A stretch of DNA of 64,000 bases from Puniceicoccales bacterium Verruco_01. Lineage in GTDB: Bacteria; Verrucomicrobiota; Verrucomicrobiia; Opitutales; Oceanipulchritudinaceae. The notes beneath the pieces were generated by a model. It was given only the letters and a program-made list of their open reading frames with translations, was not told where the DNA came from and made no database searches. Shown here piece after piece: positions 30,155 through 37,652 of the stretch; positions within the stretch are counted from its first letter, which is position 1, and each line of letters opens with the position of its first letter. Made by a program: the position numbers and the translations under genes. The stretch spans positions 28,115 to 92,114 of the forward strand of contig LVBV01000029.1 of assembly GCA_001604565.1 (NCBI GenBank). The letters are read 5' to 3'.

Positions 30155-31180
30155 GTGCAGACAGGCCGTGAATTCCTCGACGAAGCGCTGAAAAAGGACG
30201 AACGGGTGGACGCGGCGCTCCGGCCCGCAACCTTCGACGACTTCGCCGGTCAGCCGAAGACCCTCGAACGGCTGCGCGTGATGGTGGGCGCGGCAAGAGC
30301 GCGGGGCGAGGCCCTCTCGCACATCCTGTTGTCCGGGCCGCCGGGCCTGGGCAAAACAACGCTCGCCCACATCCTCGCGGGTGAAATGGGCCGCACCGTC
30401 CGCATCACGTCCGGCCCGGTCATCGAGCGCCCGGGCGACCTCGCGGGAATGCTGACGAACCTCGAAGCCGGCGACCTCCTCTTCATCGACGAGATCCACC
30501 GCCTGCCAAAGACGGTGGAAGAATACCTGTACAGCGCGATGGAGGACTTCCGGATCGACATCATGCTCGATCAGGGACCGAACGCCCGCAGCGTCCGCCT
30601 CGACGTGCCGCGCTTCACCCTGATCGGCGCGACAACGCGGATGGGCCTGCTCACCGCTCCCTTGCGCAGCCGCTTCACGATGCAGACGCGCCTCGACTAT
30701 TATCCGCGCGAGGTGATGCGGAAAATCGTGATCCGCACCTGCACCCTTTTGCACATCGAGATCGACGAGGGCGGCGCCAAGGAGATCGCGGGCCGCGCGC
30801 GCGGAACCCCCCGCATCGCGAACAACCTCGTGAGCTTCGTCCGCGACTATGCCGAGCAGCGCGCCGACGGAAAGATCACGAAGAAGGTGGCCGCCGCCGC
30901 GCTGGAACTCTTGGAGATCGACGAGAACGGCCTCGACGAAATGGACAAGCGGCTATTGGTCCTCATCGCCCGCAACTATAAGGGCGGCCCCGTGGGCGTA
31001 GGCACCCTAGCCGTGGCCGTGGGCGAGGACGAGCAGACCCTCGAAGAAGTCCACGAGCCCTATTTGATTCAGGAAGGCTACCTGCAACGCACCCCGCAGG
31101 GCCGCGTCCTCACCGACAAGGGCTGGCAGATCACCGGCCTGACCCCGCAGACGCGCGGCGGGCAGTTGGAGATGTTGTGA
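30155..31180 (+). CDS. ruvB: Holliday junction branch migration ATPase RuvB
   Basis: This 341-residue protein starts at GTG 30155. The AAA+ domain has Walker A GPPGLGKTT, Walker B LLFIDEIHRL, sensor 1 IGATTRMG and the arginine finger LRSRF. The C-terminal winged helix (KGGPVGVGTLAVAVGEDEQTLEEVHEPYLIQEGYLQRTPQGR) is complete. RuvB drives branch migration with RuvA at recombination junctions. The nearby ATG at 30145 is in a frame that stops at once, so GTG is the likely start. It is divergent from the esterase gene. Confidence 0.97.
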   Translation: MQTGREFLDEALKKDERVDAALRPATFDDFAGQPKTLERLRVMVGAARARGEALSHILLSGPPGLGKTTLAHILAGEMGRTVRITSGPVIERPGDLAGMLTNLEAGDLLFIDEIHRLPKTVEEYLYSAMEDFRIDIMLDQGPNARSVRLDVPRFTLIGATTRMGLLTAPLRSRFTMQTRLDYYPREVMRKIVIRTCTLLHIEIDEGGAKEIAGRARGTPRIANNLVSFVRDYAEQRADGKITKKVAAAALELLEIDENGLDEMDKRLLVLIARNYKGGPVGVGTLAVAVGEDEQTLEEVHEPYLIQEGYLQRTPQGRVLTDKGWQITGLTPQTRGGQLEML

Positions 31181-31214
31181 GAACGCCGGTGGGGATTGAG
31201 TTTTCCCGGCCCTG

Positions 31215-31248
31215 TTGACAGCCGCGACGCATTGCCGCAGGCTAGACG
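31215..31248 (+). promoter_or_regulatory. candidate promoter of the small lipoprotein gene
   Basis: TTGACA at 31215-31220 is followed after 22 bases by TAGACG (31243-31248), with the ATG six bases further on. The spacing is long for sigma-70, but the TTGACA-to-ATG distance (40 bases) matches that of cysS and the first STAS gene. Confidence 0.3.
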
Positions 31249-31254
31249 CACCCC

Positions 31255-31725
31255 ATGAAAAAGCCGCTTCTTCTTTCCGTGCTGCTCGCTGTTGCGCTTA
31301 CCTCGCTTTTCTCCTCGGGCTGCATGATGCCGGAAGCGGCCTGCGCCGAGGACCGCGCCGTGCAGAGCGCCGCCGACACCTCGAAGACCGTCACCGTGAC
31401 GGACGGTATGGTGTTCGGTAACGCCATGATGACGCGCGGCATCCGCTTCCCCGGCGGCGTTTACGTTCTGGAGGCGGAGGATGCCGACTACAGGTATTTC
31501 CGCGCGCCCGCGCCGCTCGAATATCGTGTCCTGCGGGGCGGTCAGCCGGTGGACGGGCAGGATATCCCCGGCGGCCTCATGCTTGCGAAGAGCTTCAACC
31601 TCGTCCCCGGTGCGGCCTACATGGACGGCGACGCTCCGGGCAAGAAGATCAAGACCTGGAAGCTCGGCGGCGAATTTCTGCGCGTGGAAGGCCGCTCGTG
31701 GAAGTGCTCCTTCCGCTGGAGGTAG
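31255..31725 (+). CDS. small lipoprotein, function unknown
   Basis: This 156-residue protein has a lipoprotein signal with hydrophobic stretch and lipobox ending SSGC (Cys23). The mature part is about 133 residues, beta-rich, with a C-terminal basic segment (RVEGRSWKCSFRWR). I do not recognise it. It stands alone between ruvB and kdsB. The position of kdsB 63 bases downstream permits co-transcription. Confidence 0.65.
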   Translation: MKKPLLLSVLLAVALTSLFSSGCMMPEAACAEDRAVQSAADTSKTVTVTDGMVFGNAMMTRGIRFPGGVYVLEAEDADYRYFRAPAPLEYRVLRGGQPVDGQDIPGGLMLAKSFNLVPGAAYMDGDAPGKKIKTWKLGGEFLRVEGRSWKCSFRWR

Positions 31726-31788
31726 CCCCTTCCCGCGTGTTGCGTCGCGGCGGCGCGGCTGTCATCGTTGCGGCTTCATCCCCGTAAT

Positions 31789-32553
31789 ATGTCAATCGAC
31801 ACCGCAATCGTCGTTCCAGCTCGGCTGGCCTCCACTCGCTTCCCGCGCAAACTGATGCACATCGTGGGGGGCCGCCCGCTCATCCTCTGGACCGCCGCGC
31901 GCGTCCGGGCGATGGCGCCGGACTTCCCGCTCTACTTCGCCGTGGCGGAGGAGGAGCTGGCGGAAGTCCTCGGCAGGGAAGGATACAACTGCGTCCTGAC
32001 GGACCCGAACCTCCCGAGCGGGACGGACCGCATCGCGCAGGCGAATGCCAAAATCGGCGCGAAGCGCATCATCAACGTGCAGGCGGACGAGCCCATGGTG
32101 GCAAAGAGCCACATCGCGAGCCTCGCGCGAATGATTACTTCCGGCAAGTGCGACATGGCGACCCTCGGTACCCCCTTCACGAAGATGGAGGATTTCTACG
32201 ACGCCAACCGCGTAAAGGTCGTGCGCGGAGTGGACGGCATCGCCCTCTACTTTTCCCGCGCGCCGATCCCCTTCCGCCGGGATACGAAGGGCGCCGTGGA
32301 CGAGGCCTTCCTCGCGCGGAAAGTGGCGCTCCTGCACCTTGGCATGTATGCCTACACGGCACAGTTTCTCGAACGCTTCCCGAAATTGCCGATGGGAACC
32401 CTCGAATCCATCGAAAAGCTGGAGCAGCTCCGCGCGATGGAAAACGGCATGCGGATCGCCGTCGATGTGACGGAGGAGACGACGGTGGGCATCGACTCGC
32501 CCTCCGACGTGCCGATCCTCGAAGCGCGCCTGAAGGCCGAAGGCCTCCTGTAG
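31789..32553 (+). CDS. kdsB: 3-deoxy-manno-octulosonate cytidylyltransferase
   Basis: This 254-residue protein has the nucleotidyltransferase opening AIVVPARLASTRFPRKL. The block INVQADEPMV is the metal- and KDO-binding NVQGDEP motif with Ala for Gly. The blocks ALYFSRAPIPF and LEKLEQLRAMENGM are also family features. It activates KDO as CMP-KDO for LPS inner-core synthesis. The start at 31789 gives the expected first residues of the family. The gene ends at a strong bidirectional terminator shared with pfp. Confidence 0.95.
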   Translation: MSIDTAIVVPARLASTRFPRKLMHIVGGRPLILWTAARVRAMAPDFPLYFAVAEEELAEVLGREGYNCVLTDPNLPSGTDRIAQANAKIGAKRIINVQADEPMVAKSHIASLARMITSGKCDMATLGTPFTKMEDFYDANRVKVVRGVDGIALYFSRAPIPFRRDTKGAVDEAFLARKVALLHLGMYAYTAQFLERFPKLPMGTLESIEKLEQLRAMENGMRIAVDVTEETTVGIDSPSDVPILEARLKAEGLL

Positions 32554-32594
32554 AAGCGGCTCTGGGAGTGCGTGAAACTCCTTCGCGCGCCGAC

Positions 32595-32627
32595 AAAAAA
32601 CCCTCCGGGAAATCCCGGAGGGTTTTT
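32595..32627. terminator. bidirectional intrinsic terminator between kdsB and pfp
   Basis: A perfect ten-base stem (CCCTCCGGGA at 32601-32610 with its complement at 32613-32622) has a two-base AA loop. An A-run lies before it and TTTTT (32623-32627) after it. It can therefore end both converging transcripts. Confidence 0.9.
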
Positions 32628-32649
32628 GCGTAAGGAATGGTGCGGGCGA

Positions 32650-33879
32650 CTAGTGGGCGGAGGACACTTTCGCGCCCTTTTCCTGCCCGATCTCGGCAAG
32701 CATCTGCGTGAACCACGGAAGATCCGTGTCGAAGGGCTTGCCGCCCTTGATGCGCGGGAACTCGATGGCGCGCAGAACGTCGCCCCGGTCTTCGTCGTGG
32801 CCGATGACGCCCGAAACGCCGTTCATCGCGCAATCGACCGCCGTATCGACACAGCTCTTGATGAGGCGCAGGTCCTCGACATTCGAGGCCGACGCGCGCG
32901 CGAAGTAGCCGCTTTTCTGGACGAGGGTCTTCTCGGCACCGATCATGGCGGCGAACTGCTTGGCGAAGTAGGCGCCGGGGTTCACGGCGTCGAGCTTCAC
33001 ATGGCCGAAGGCGTCGCGCGGAACTTCCTGACCGTCCTTCTCCATCTGGGCGACGATGCTGGCAACGCCCGCGCCCTCGGAAACGAAGAGGTTCACGTTG
33101 TCGTACTTGTCCATGATGGCCTTGAGACGCTTGGCCTCGGCTGGAATGTCGATCGCCATCTCCGGGATGTAGATGCCGTGGATGTCGTAATTGGCCTTTG
33201 TGGCGCCGAGCTCCGGCAGGAACGCGCAGTCACAGAGGCTCTCGCGGTACATCTTGGCGGTGTAGGCGGTGAGCCAGCCGCAGCTGCGGCCCATGACCTC
33301 GTGGACGATCAGCATGCGCGGGTTGGCGCTGCGCTCGTTCACCACGTGGCTGAAAAACATCGCGCCGTATTCCGCCGCCGTGTAGGCGCCCAGGGACTGG
33401 CGGATCGGGTACACGTCGTTATCCACCGTCTTCGGCAGGCCGATGACGATGAGCGGATAGTCGTGCTTGGCAAGGAAGGCCGCAAGGTCCGCCGCCGCGG
33501 TATTGGTGTCATCGCCGCCGATCGTGTGGAGCACGTCCACGCCGTCCTTCACGAGCTGGTCCGCCGCCTTCTTCTGCGGGTCCTCGCCCTCCTTCACAAG
33601 GCCGCGCTTCACACAGTCCTTGACGTTTGTCAGCTTCACGCGGCTGTTGCCGATGATGGAGCCGCCGAGGGTGTAGAGGCGCGAGGCGTTCTTGCGGACC
33701 TCCGGGGTCACCGTGAAGCTGTCGCCGAGGAGCAGGCCCTTGTAGCCGCTCTTGTAGCAGATGATCTCCACGTCGGGAGCGATTTCCGAGTAGCGCTCGA
33801 TGAGGCCGCCGATGGCGGTGGAGAGGCAGGGGGCAAGCCCGCCCGCGGTGAGAATGCCGACTTTCCTGGGTTTCTTCAT
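32650..33879 (-). CDS. pfp: 6-phosphofructokinase, PPi-dependent type
   Basis: This 409-residue protein has the phosphofructokinase fold with GILTAGGLAPCLSTAI, the phosphoryl-donor site GGDDTNTAA and the catalytic PKTVDND. The GGDD in place of GGDG, with the PKT-type loop, marks the pyrophosphate-dependent group. It interconverts fructose 6-phosphate and fructose 1,6-bisphosphate with PPi, allowing reversible glycolysis. It stands alone and converges on kdsB across the shared terminator. Confidence 0.9.
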   Translation of the reverse strand: MKKPRKVGILTAGGLAPCLSTAIGGLIERYSEIAPDVEIICYKSGYKGLLLGDSFTVTPEVRKNASRLYTLGGSIIGNSRVKLTNVKDCVKRGLVKEGEDPQKKAADQLVKDGVDVLHTIGGDDTNTAAADLAAFLAKHDYPLIVIGLPKTVDNDVYPIRQSLGAYTAAEYGAMFFSHVVNERSANPRMLIVHEVMGRSCGWLTAYTAKMYRESLCDCAFLPELGATKANYDIHGIYIPEMAIDIPAEAKRLKAIMDKYDNVNLFVSEGAGVASIVAQMEKDGQEVPRDAFGHVKLDAVNPGAYFAKQFAAMIGAEKTLVQKSGYFARASASNVEDLRLIKSCVDTAVDCAMNGVSGVIGHDEDRGDVLRAIEFPRIKGGKPFDTDLPWFTQMLAEIGQEKGAKVSSAH

Positions 33880-34099
33880 GGTCGAAATGACGGTGTGTGA
33901 TTGCGTGATGGAAATGGAGCGGACCGCAAAAGACCAGTCCGCGAAAGCATCATTTCTAAAGCAAAAGAGGGCCGCCGCGCAACACCGGCGTTGGAAACGT
34001 CCGGGAGTTCGTCACCGCGTTTTCAGATTTGCATTTTCATAGCCGGATTTTCGGGAAAAAAGTCTTTCGTTTCCCCTTCCATACATATTCCGCCCTTAA
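33880..34099. other. intergenic region upstream of pfp, left flank of the MITE-like element
   Basis: This stretch should contain the pfp promoter on the minus strand. A six-base inverted repeat (GCGGAC at 33919-33924 with GTCCGC at 33937-33942) is present. I see no gene in it and no sequence that would continue the decayed gene on the far side of the element. Confidence 0.4.
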
Positions 34100-34359
34100 C
34101 AGGCTGTTGAAAAAGTCCCGGCGCATGCCGCAACCAGGTTTTTGCGTCTGCCAGCAAGGCGGCATCGCGTAGGCCAGGTCCGTGACCCTGCCCGCGATGC
34201 CAACGCCGCTGGAGTCACAAAGATCGGTTGCGTTCCAAGACGCCTCCCGCCGTGTTCGCTTTGGACGCAGGGCGCAAGCCCAGCCTGTCCAAAGCCGCCT
34301 TGCGAAAAGGCGTCTATAGAACGCAACGGCGCACACCGGGGACTTTTTCCAGCAGCCTG
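34100..34359. mobile_element. MITE-like element with terminal inverted repeats, no transposase
   Basis: The outer ends are imperfect inverted repeats: left 34100-34121, beginning CAGGCTGTTGAAAAAGTCC, and right 34336-34359, reading inward as CAGGCTGCTGGAAAAAGTCC. They differ by two substitutions and two extra bases. Ends of this type terminate known insertion sequences. Inside lie two more strong inverted repeats, GGCATCGCG/CGCGATGCC in the left half and GTTGCGTTC/GAACGCAAC in the right half, so the whole element can fold into nested stems. At 260 bases it has no room for a transposase. No clean target duplication is visible. Confidence 0.65.
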
Positions 34360-34360
34360 C

Positions 34361-34573
34361 TACTACAACGGCCTCGGCTGGATGGTCACGACCGGCAACG
34401 CTTACCCGTACGCCGATCTCTGCGACGTTCCGACGGCGGACGGTCAGGGCAGGGAGTCCGGCTGGGCCTACGTCGCCGAAACGGGCGACGGCACGACCTA
34501 GCTCAACTTCTGGGACGGCACGCGCGGCACAACCGGCACCAATCCGGAATACCCGGGATGGTGGCAGTTCTAG
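34361..34573 (+). pseudogene. 3' remnant of a secreted aromatic-rich protein gene
   Basis: The frame directly after the element reads YYNGLGWMVTTGNAYPYADL, passes through SGWAYVAETGDGTT, meets an in-frame TAG at 34499-34501, and continues LNFWDGTRGTTGTNPEYPGW to a final TAG at 34573. The Gly/Trp/Tyr-rich pattern resembles the C-terminal 100 residues of the intact secreted protein at 47306-49099. The 5' part is missing and the element sits at the break. I read it as a truncated, stop-containing relic. Confidence 0.6.
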
Positions 34574-34601
34574 ACGGAAACCGTTGACAATTGTCGATTT
34601 C

Positions 34602-34639
34602 AAAAGGGCCGGTCGCCGCAGGGTGACCGGTTCTGTTTT
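34602..34639. terminator. intrinsic terminator 3' of the dciA-like gene
   Basis: A nine-base stem (CCGGTCGCC at 34609-34617 with GGTGACCGG at 34622-34630, one G-T pair) has a GCAG loop. CAAAAG lies on one side and TTCTGTTTT on the other. The A-run side serves the minus-strand gene ending at 34648. Confidence 0.65.
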
Positions 34640-34647
34640 ACGCCCCC

Positions 34648-35013
34648 CTACCCCGCGCGGAATTCGATGTCGGTCAGGCTCTCGCAGCCTTTCAGGCGGC
34701 GGAGCTTCTGCACGAGCGGACGGCGCGAGAAGGCCAGCTCCCGGCGCAGGATCGGGTTCGCCACGAGGACGACGAGGCGGCCCTGTGTGTCGATCCGCTC
34801 CGGCGCGCAGCGGGAGGCATTTTCGCCCATGATCTCGCGCCAATGGGCCATGATCGTCTGCTCGGGCCGCTCCTGGCCGATCTTGTACTTTTCGATCAGC
34901 ACCTCCACGAGGCTGGCCATGTTCGCGGCGCCCTTGTCCCACTCGTGCTCGTTGGCGCGTGGAAGGCCCCGGAAGTCGGCAACGGCATCCTCGATGGACC
35001 TCGGCAGTTTCAT
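34648..35013 (-). CDS. DUF721/DciA-type protein
   Basis: This 121-residue protein shows the DUF721 pattern: a helical N-terminus (MASLVEVLIEKYKIGQERPE) leading to IMAHWREIMGENASRCAPERI, then the strand GRLVVLVANPILRRELAFSRRPLVQKL. DciA is the ancestral loader of the replicative helicase DnaB in bacteria lacking DnaC/DnaI. Family-level identity is good and the loader role is inferred from it. It overlaps the HAD hydrolase gene by four bases (ATGA at 35010-35013), so the two are coupled. Confidence 0.8.
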   Translation of the reverse strand: MKLPRSIEDAVADFRGLPRANEHEWDKGAANMASLVEVLIEKYKIGQERPEQTIMAHWREIMGENASRCAPERIDTQGRLVVLVANPILRRELAFSRRPLVQKLRRLKGCESLTDIEFRAG

Positions 35014-35687
35014 GGCAAGAGTGTACCTATATCGGAAAGCGCCGCAATGTCAGCACCGATCACAAGGGCCCTCCATCCCGCCGCGCGCGGCCCCTCGCCG
35101 TCGTTCCGGGCGCTGTCGCCCACGTGCAGGATCTCGCCCGGTCCGGCGCCGAGGATTTCCTCCGCCCGGCGGAAGAGGCGCAGGTCCGGCTTCTCGTAAC
35201 CGACCTCGCAGGAAAGAAGAATGTGGGAAAAATGCCGCGCCAGGCCCATCTGGCCCAGAATCGTCCGGCAGCGCCCATCAGCGTTGGAAAGGAGCGCAAG
35301 ATTGTAACCACGCCGCACAAGCCCCGCGAGAAGCTCCCCCGCCCCGTCCGGAGCGCGCCAGTTTTCCGCCTTCGCAAAAGCGTCGTACGCGTCGCGGAAA
35401 AACGCGTCGGTATCGAGGTCGCGCGCCCAGGGCTCCGCGACGTTCGCCACGAGGTCCCGCCAGAAGGCGCGCTCGCTCTCCTCAGTCACCACCCCTCGCG
35501 GAACCTTCGTCATCTGGCGGAACACCTGCACGAAGCGCTGCTGCAAGAGCGGCTGCGGCGCCTCCACCCCGTGCGCGGCAAGAACGCGGCGGTACACCTC
35601 GCCCACGGAGGGGAACGGGTCGATGAGGGTCCCCGTGGCGTCGATCGTCACCCACTTGATCGCGGAAAAGTCATTCATGCCGCGCAT
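35010..35687 (-). CDS. HAD-superfamily hydrolase
   Basis: This 225-residue protein has a HAD fold: motif I VTIDATGTLID (the first Asp retained, the second position Thr instead of Asp), a helical cap, motif II LLSNAD, the lysine GYEKPDLRLF and motif IV HVGDSARNDGEG. The REG-2/HDHD3-like subgroup shares the D-x-T variant, so phosphatase activity is plausible but not certain. The start at 35687 has AGGG eight bases upstream; ATG 35678 has none. Substrate unknown. Confidence 0.8.
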   Translation of the reverse strand: MRGMNDFSAIKWVTIDATGTLIDPFPSVGEVYRRVLAAHGVEAPQPLLQQRFVQVFRQMTKVPRGVVTEESERAFWRDLVANVAEPWARDLDTDAFFRDAYDAFAKAENWRAPDGAGELLAGLVRRGYNLALLSNADGRCRTILGQMGLARHFSHILLSCEVGYEKPDLRLFRRAEEILGAGPGEILHVGDSARNDGEGPRAAGWRALVIGADIAALSDIGTLLP

Positions 35688-35776
35688 ACGTAGTGCCCTG
35701 CCATGGAAAAGGTCAACCGCACAGCACGATCCGGTCCGGCGCAACGGGCTATCGCACTGGACTTACTTCTTTCATC

Positions 35777-35808
35777 TTGACGATGCGCGGCGCTCCGTTC
35801 GGTATAAG
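35777..35808 (+). promoter_or_regulatory. candidate promoter of the STAS/ABC operon
   Basis: TTGACG at 35777-35782 and TATAAG at 35803-35808 are separated by 20 bases. The first STAS ATG lies 10 bases after the second hexamer, which would give a leaderless or nearly leaderless mRNA. No ribosome binding site precedes that ATG, which is consistent. Confidence 0.45.
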
Positions 35809-35818
35809 ACCCAGCCCT

Positions 35819-36145
35819 ATGGAAGCGAAAAAGCTCGAAATCAACGTGGAGTTTGAAGGCGGCTGGCAGGTGCTTGTCATGAAGGGTCGCCTCGACGCGA
35901 CGACTTCGGCTCAGGCACAGGAGGCCATCCTCGGGAACCTCTCCTCCATCACCCCAAAGCTCTCCGTGAACGCCGCGGGACTCGACTACCTTTCGAGCGC
36001 CGGGATCCGCAGCCTGCTCATGGGCGCGCAGAAGGCGCGCGGCATCGCGGGAGGAGCCTTCGCCGTGGTGGAACCCTCCGACATCGTCCGCCGCATTCTC
36101 GTGGACTGCGGGCTGGATTCGATGCTCGGGATGAGCGCCCGCTAG
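35819..36145 (+). CDS. STAS-domain anti-sigma-factor-antagonist-like protein 1
   Basis: This 108-residue single STAS domain begins LEINVEFEGGWQVLVMKGRLDATTSAQAQ and has the phosphorylation-site helix start GLDYLSSAGIRSLL. The Ser pair before Ala-Gly is where partner-switching kinases act in SpoIIAA/RsbV. It heads a group with a second STAS gene and a SpoIIE-type phosphatase 1.5 kb downstream. The likely role is a phospho-switch that binds the phosphatase's ATPase domain or an unlinked kinase. Confidence 0.88.
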   Translation: MEAKKLEINVEFEGGWQVLVMKGRLDATTSAQAQEAILGNLSSITPKLSVNAAGLDYLSSAGIRSLLMGAQKARGIAGGAFAVVEPSDIVRRILVDCGLDSMLGMSAR

Positions 36146-36224
36146 CCGGACCGTCCCCACCGCGAAACAAGGCCCGCGCGCCGGGAAACCGTCCCGCAAA
36201 CGCGGGGGATTCTCCCGTTTCAGC

Positions 36225-36256
36225 TTGACGCAAACGCGCCCAAGGCAGGTTATTCA
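36225..36256 (+). promoter_or_regulatory. candidate promoter before the second STAS gene
   Basis: TTGACG (36225-36230) and TATTCA (36251-36256) are separated by 20 bases and lie 20 bases before ATG 36277. The arrangement matches the promoter candidates of cysS and of the first STAS gene. Confidence 0.35.
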
Positions 36257-36276
36257 TACCCGACCGCCCTTACCCC

Positions 36277-36615
36277 ATGGAAGAAAGCAAACTGATCATT
36301 TCTGTTTCCCTCTCGAACGGCTGGCAGGTGATCGCGCTGGAAGGTCGCCTCGACGCAAACACCGCTCCGCAGGCGCAGAAGGAGATCCTCGCCCACCTTT
36401 CCACCATCACGCCCAAACTGGCTGTGGAAGCCTCGAAGCTCGAATACCTTTCGAGCGCCGGCGTCCGCGCGCTGCTCATGGGCGCCAAGGCGGCCCACGG
36501 CCTCAAAAACGGCGCCTTCGCCGTGGCCAGGCCCACTCCCGTCGTCCGCCGCATCCTTTCGGAAAGCGGACTCGACGAATACCTCGGGCTGGGCGAGAAA
36601 TACTTCGGTTCCTAG
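36277..36615 (+). CDS. STAS-domain anti-sigma-factor-antagonist-like protein 2
   Basis: This 112-residue protein closely resembles STAS 1: SVSLSNGWQVIALEGRLDANTAPQAQ, then KLEYLSSAGVRALLMGAKAAHG. The Ser-Ser-Ala-Gly site is retained. The two genes look like a recent duplication, with similar flanking ends (VVRRILSESGLDEYLGL against IVRRILVDCGLDSMLGM). It precedes the solute-binding protein gene by 20 bases. Confidence 0.88.
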   Translation: MEESKLIISVSLSNGWQVIALEGRLDANTAPQAQKEILAHLSTITPKLAVEASKLEYLSSAGVRALLMGAKAAHGLKNGAFAVARPTPVVRRILSESGLDEYLGLGEKYFGS

Positions 36616-36635
36616 GCGAGCACACAAGATACTAC

Positions 36636-37652
36636 ATGATGAAGCACCCGGGCCTATGGCTGGCGCTTGGCGCCCTGATTGTCGCGGTGGTTCCCTGCCG
36701 CGGCGCCGCGGAGCTGCGTCCCGTCAGCCTGTACCTGCAATGGGATCACCAGAGCCAGTTCGCCGGCTACTACATGGCGCAGGACAAGGGGTTTTACGAG
36801 GCGGAGGGCCTCGACGTGACGATCGTCCGCGGCGGGCCGAACTGCCTGCCCTGCGAATCGGTGGGGGCCGGCAAGGGCACCTTCTGCATCACGATGCTTG
36901 CCACGGCGCTCGAAAAGCGCGAGGCCGGCATCCCGCTGGTTCTCCTGGCCCAGGTGGTGAACCGCAGCAACTTCGAGATCGTGGCGTGGAAGAAACCCGG
37001 CGGAGAGGGCGGCCCGGAAATTCTCGCACCGAAGGACCTTCAGGGCCGCAGGGTCACGATCTGGGAGACGGACTTCCGCACCCAGTACACCGCGTTCTTC
37101 GACTCGCAGGGCATCCATCCGGAGGTCCTGCCGCAGTACTACACTCTTTCGCTGTTCTTGCGGCACGGCGCGGACGCCTGCTCGGCGATGCGCTACAACG
37201 AATACCACTGGCTCCTGCAGCACGGGGTGCGGGAGGAGGATCTCACCGTCTTCCCGCTCGGGGACTACGGCGTGCCGGTGCCCGAGGACGGCATCTACGC
37301 GCTAGAATCCACCTGGAAGGCGGACCCGGCTCTCTGCTCGGCCTTCGCAAGGGCCTCCCTCAAGGGCTGGGAGTACGCAAGGGCCCATCCCGACGAGGCG
37401 CTGGCCGCCACGATGACCCGCGTGGAGGAGGCGAATCTGCCGACGAACCGCCCGCACATGCGCTGGATGCTAGAGGAAATCCTAAACTCATCCTTCCCGG
37501 ATGCCAATGGCGGCTGGACCTTCGGCAGCCTTTCGCGCGCCAGTTACGAGGCCTCCTGTGCCATGCTCCTCAAATACGGCGTGATCGCCGCCGCGCCAAA
37601 ATACGAAACCTTTGTGACGAAAGCGGAGAGCGGCAATGTGGAGTCCCAATAA
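36636..37652 (+). CDS. NMT1/THI5-like ABC solute-binding protein
   Basis: This 338-residue exported protein has a signal peptide (LALGALIVAVVPCRGA) and the NMT1/THI5 opening VSLYLQWDHQSQFAGYYMAQDKGFYEAEGLDVTIVRGG. The family contains binding proteins for pyrimidine precursors of thiamine, nitrate, sulfonates and similar small ligands. A CLPCES segment provides two cysteines near the ligand site. The gene overlaps the phosphatase gene by 17 bases. That arrangement suggests it senses a ligand for the phosphatase's signalling and is not only a transporter part. Two adjacent ATGs (36636, 36639) are possible starts. Confidence 0.82.
   Translation: MMKHPGLWLALGALIVAVVPCRGAAELRPVSLYLQWDHQSQFAGYYMAQDKGFYEAEGLDVTIVRGGPNCLPCESVGAGKGTFCITMLATALEKREAGIPLVLLAQVVNRSNFEIVAWKKPGGEGGPEILAPKDLQGRRVTIWETDFRTQYTAFFDSQGIHPEVLPQYYTLSLFLRHGADACSAMRYNEYHWLLQHGVREEDLTVFPLGDYGVPVPEDGIYALESTWKADPALCSAFARASLKGWEYARAHPDEALAATMTRVEEANLPTNRPHMRWMLEEILNSSFPDANGGWTFGSLSRASYEASCAMLLKYGVIAAAPKYETFVTKAESGNVESQ

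Noticed and set aside
34142..34501. Open frame crossing from the MITE-like element into the decayed gene
   Set aside because: The first 70 codons are inside the element's inverted repeats; only the part after 34361 has protein-like pattern.
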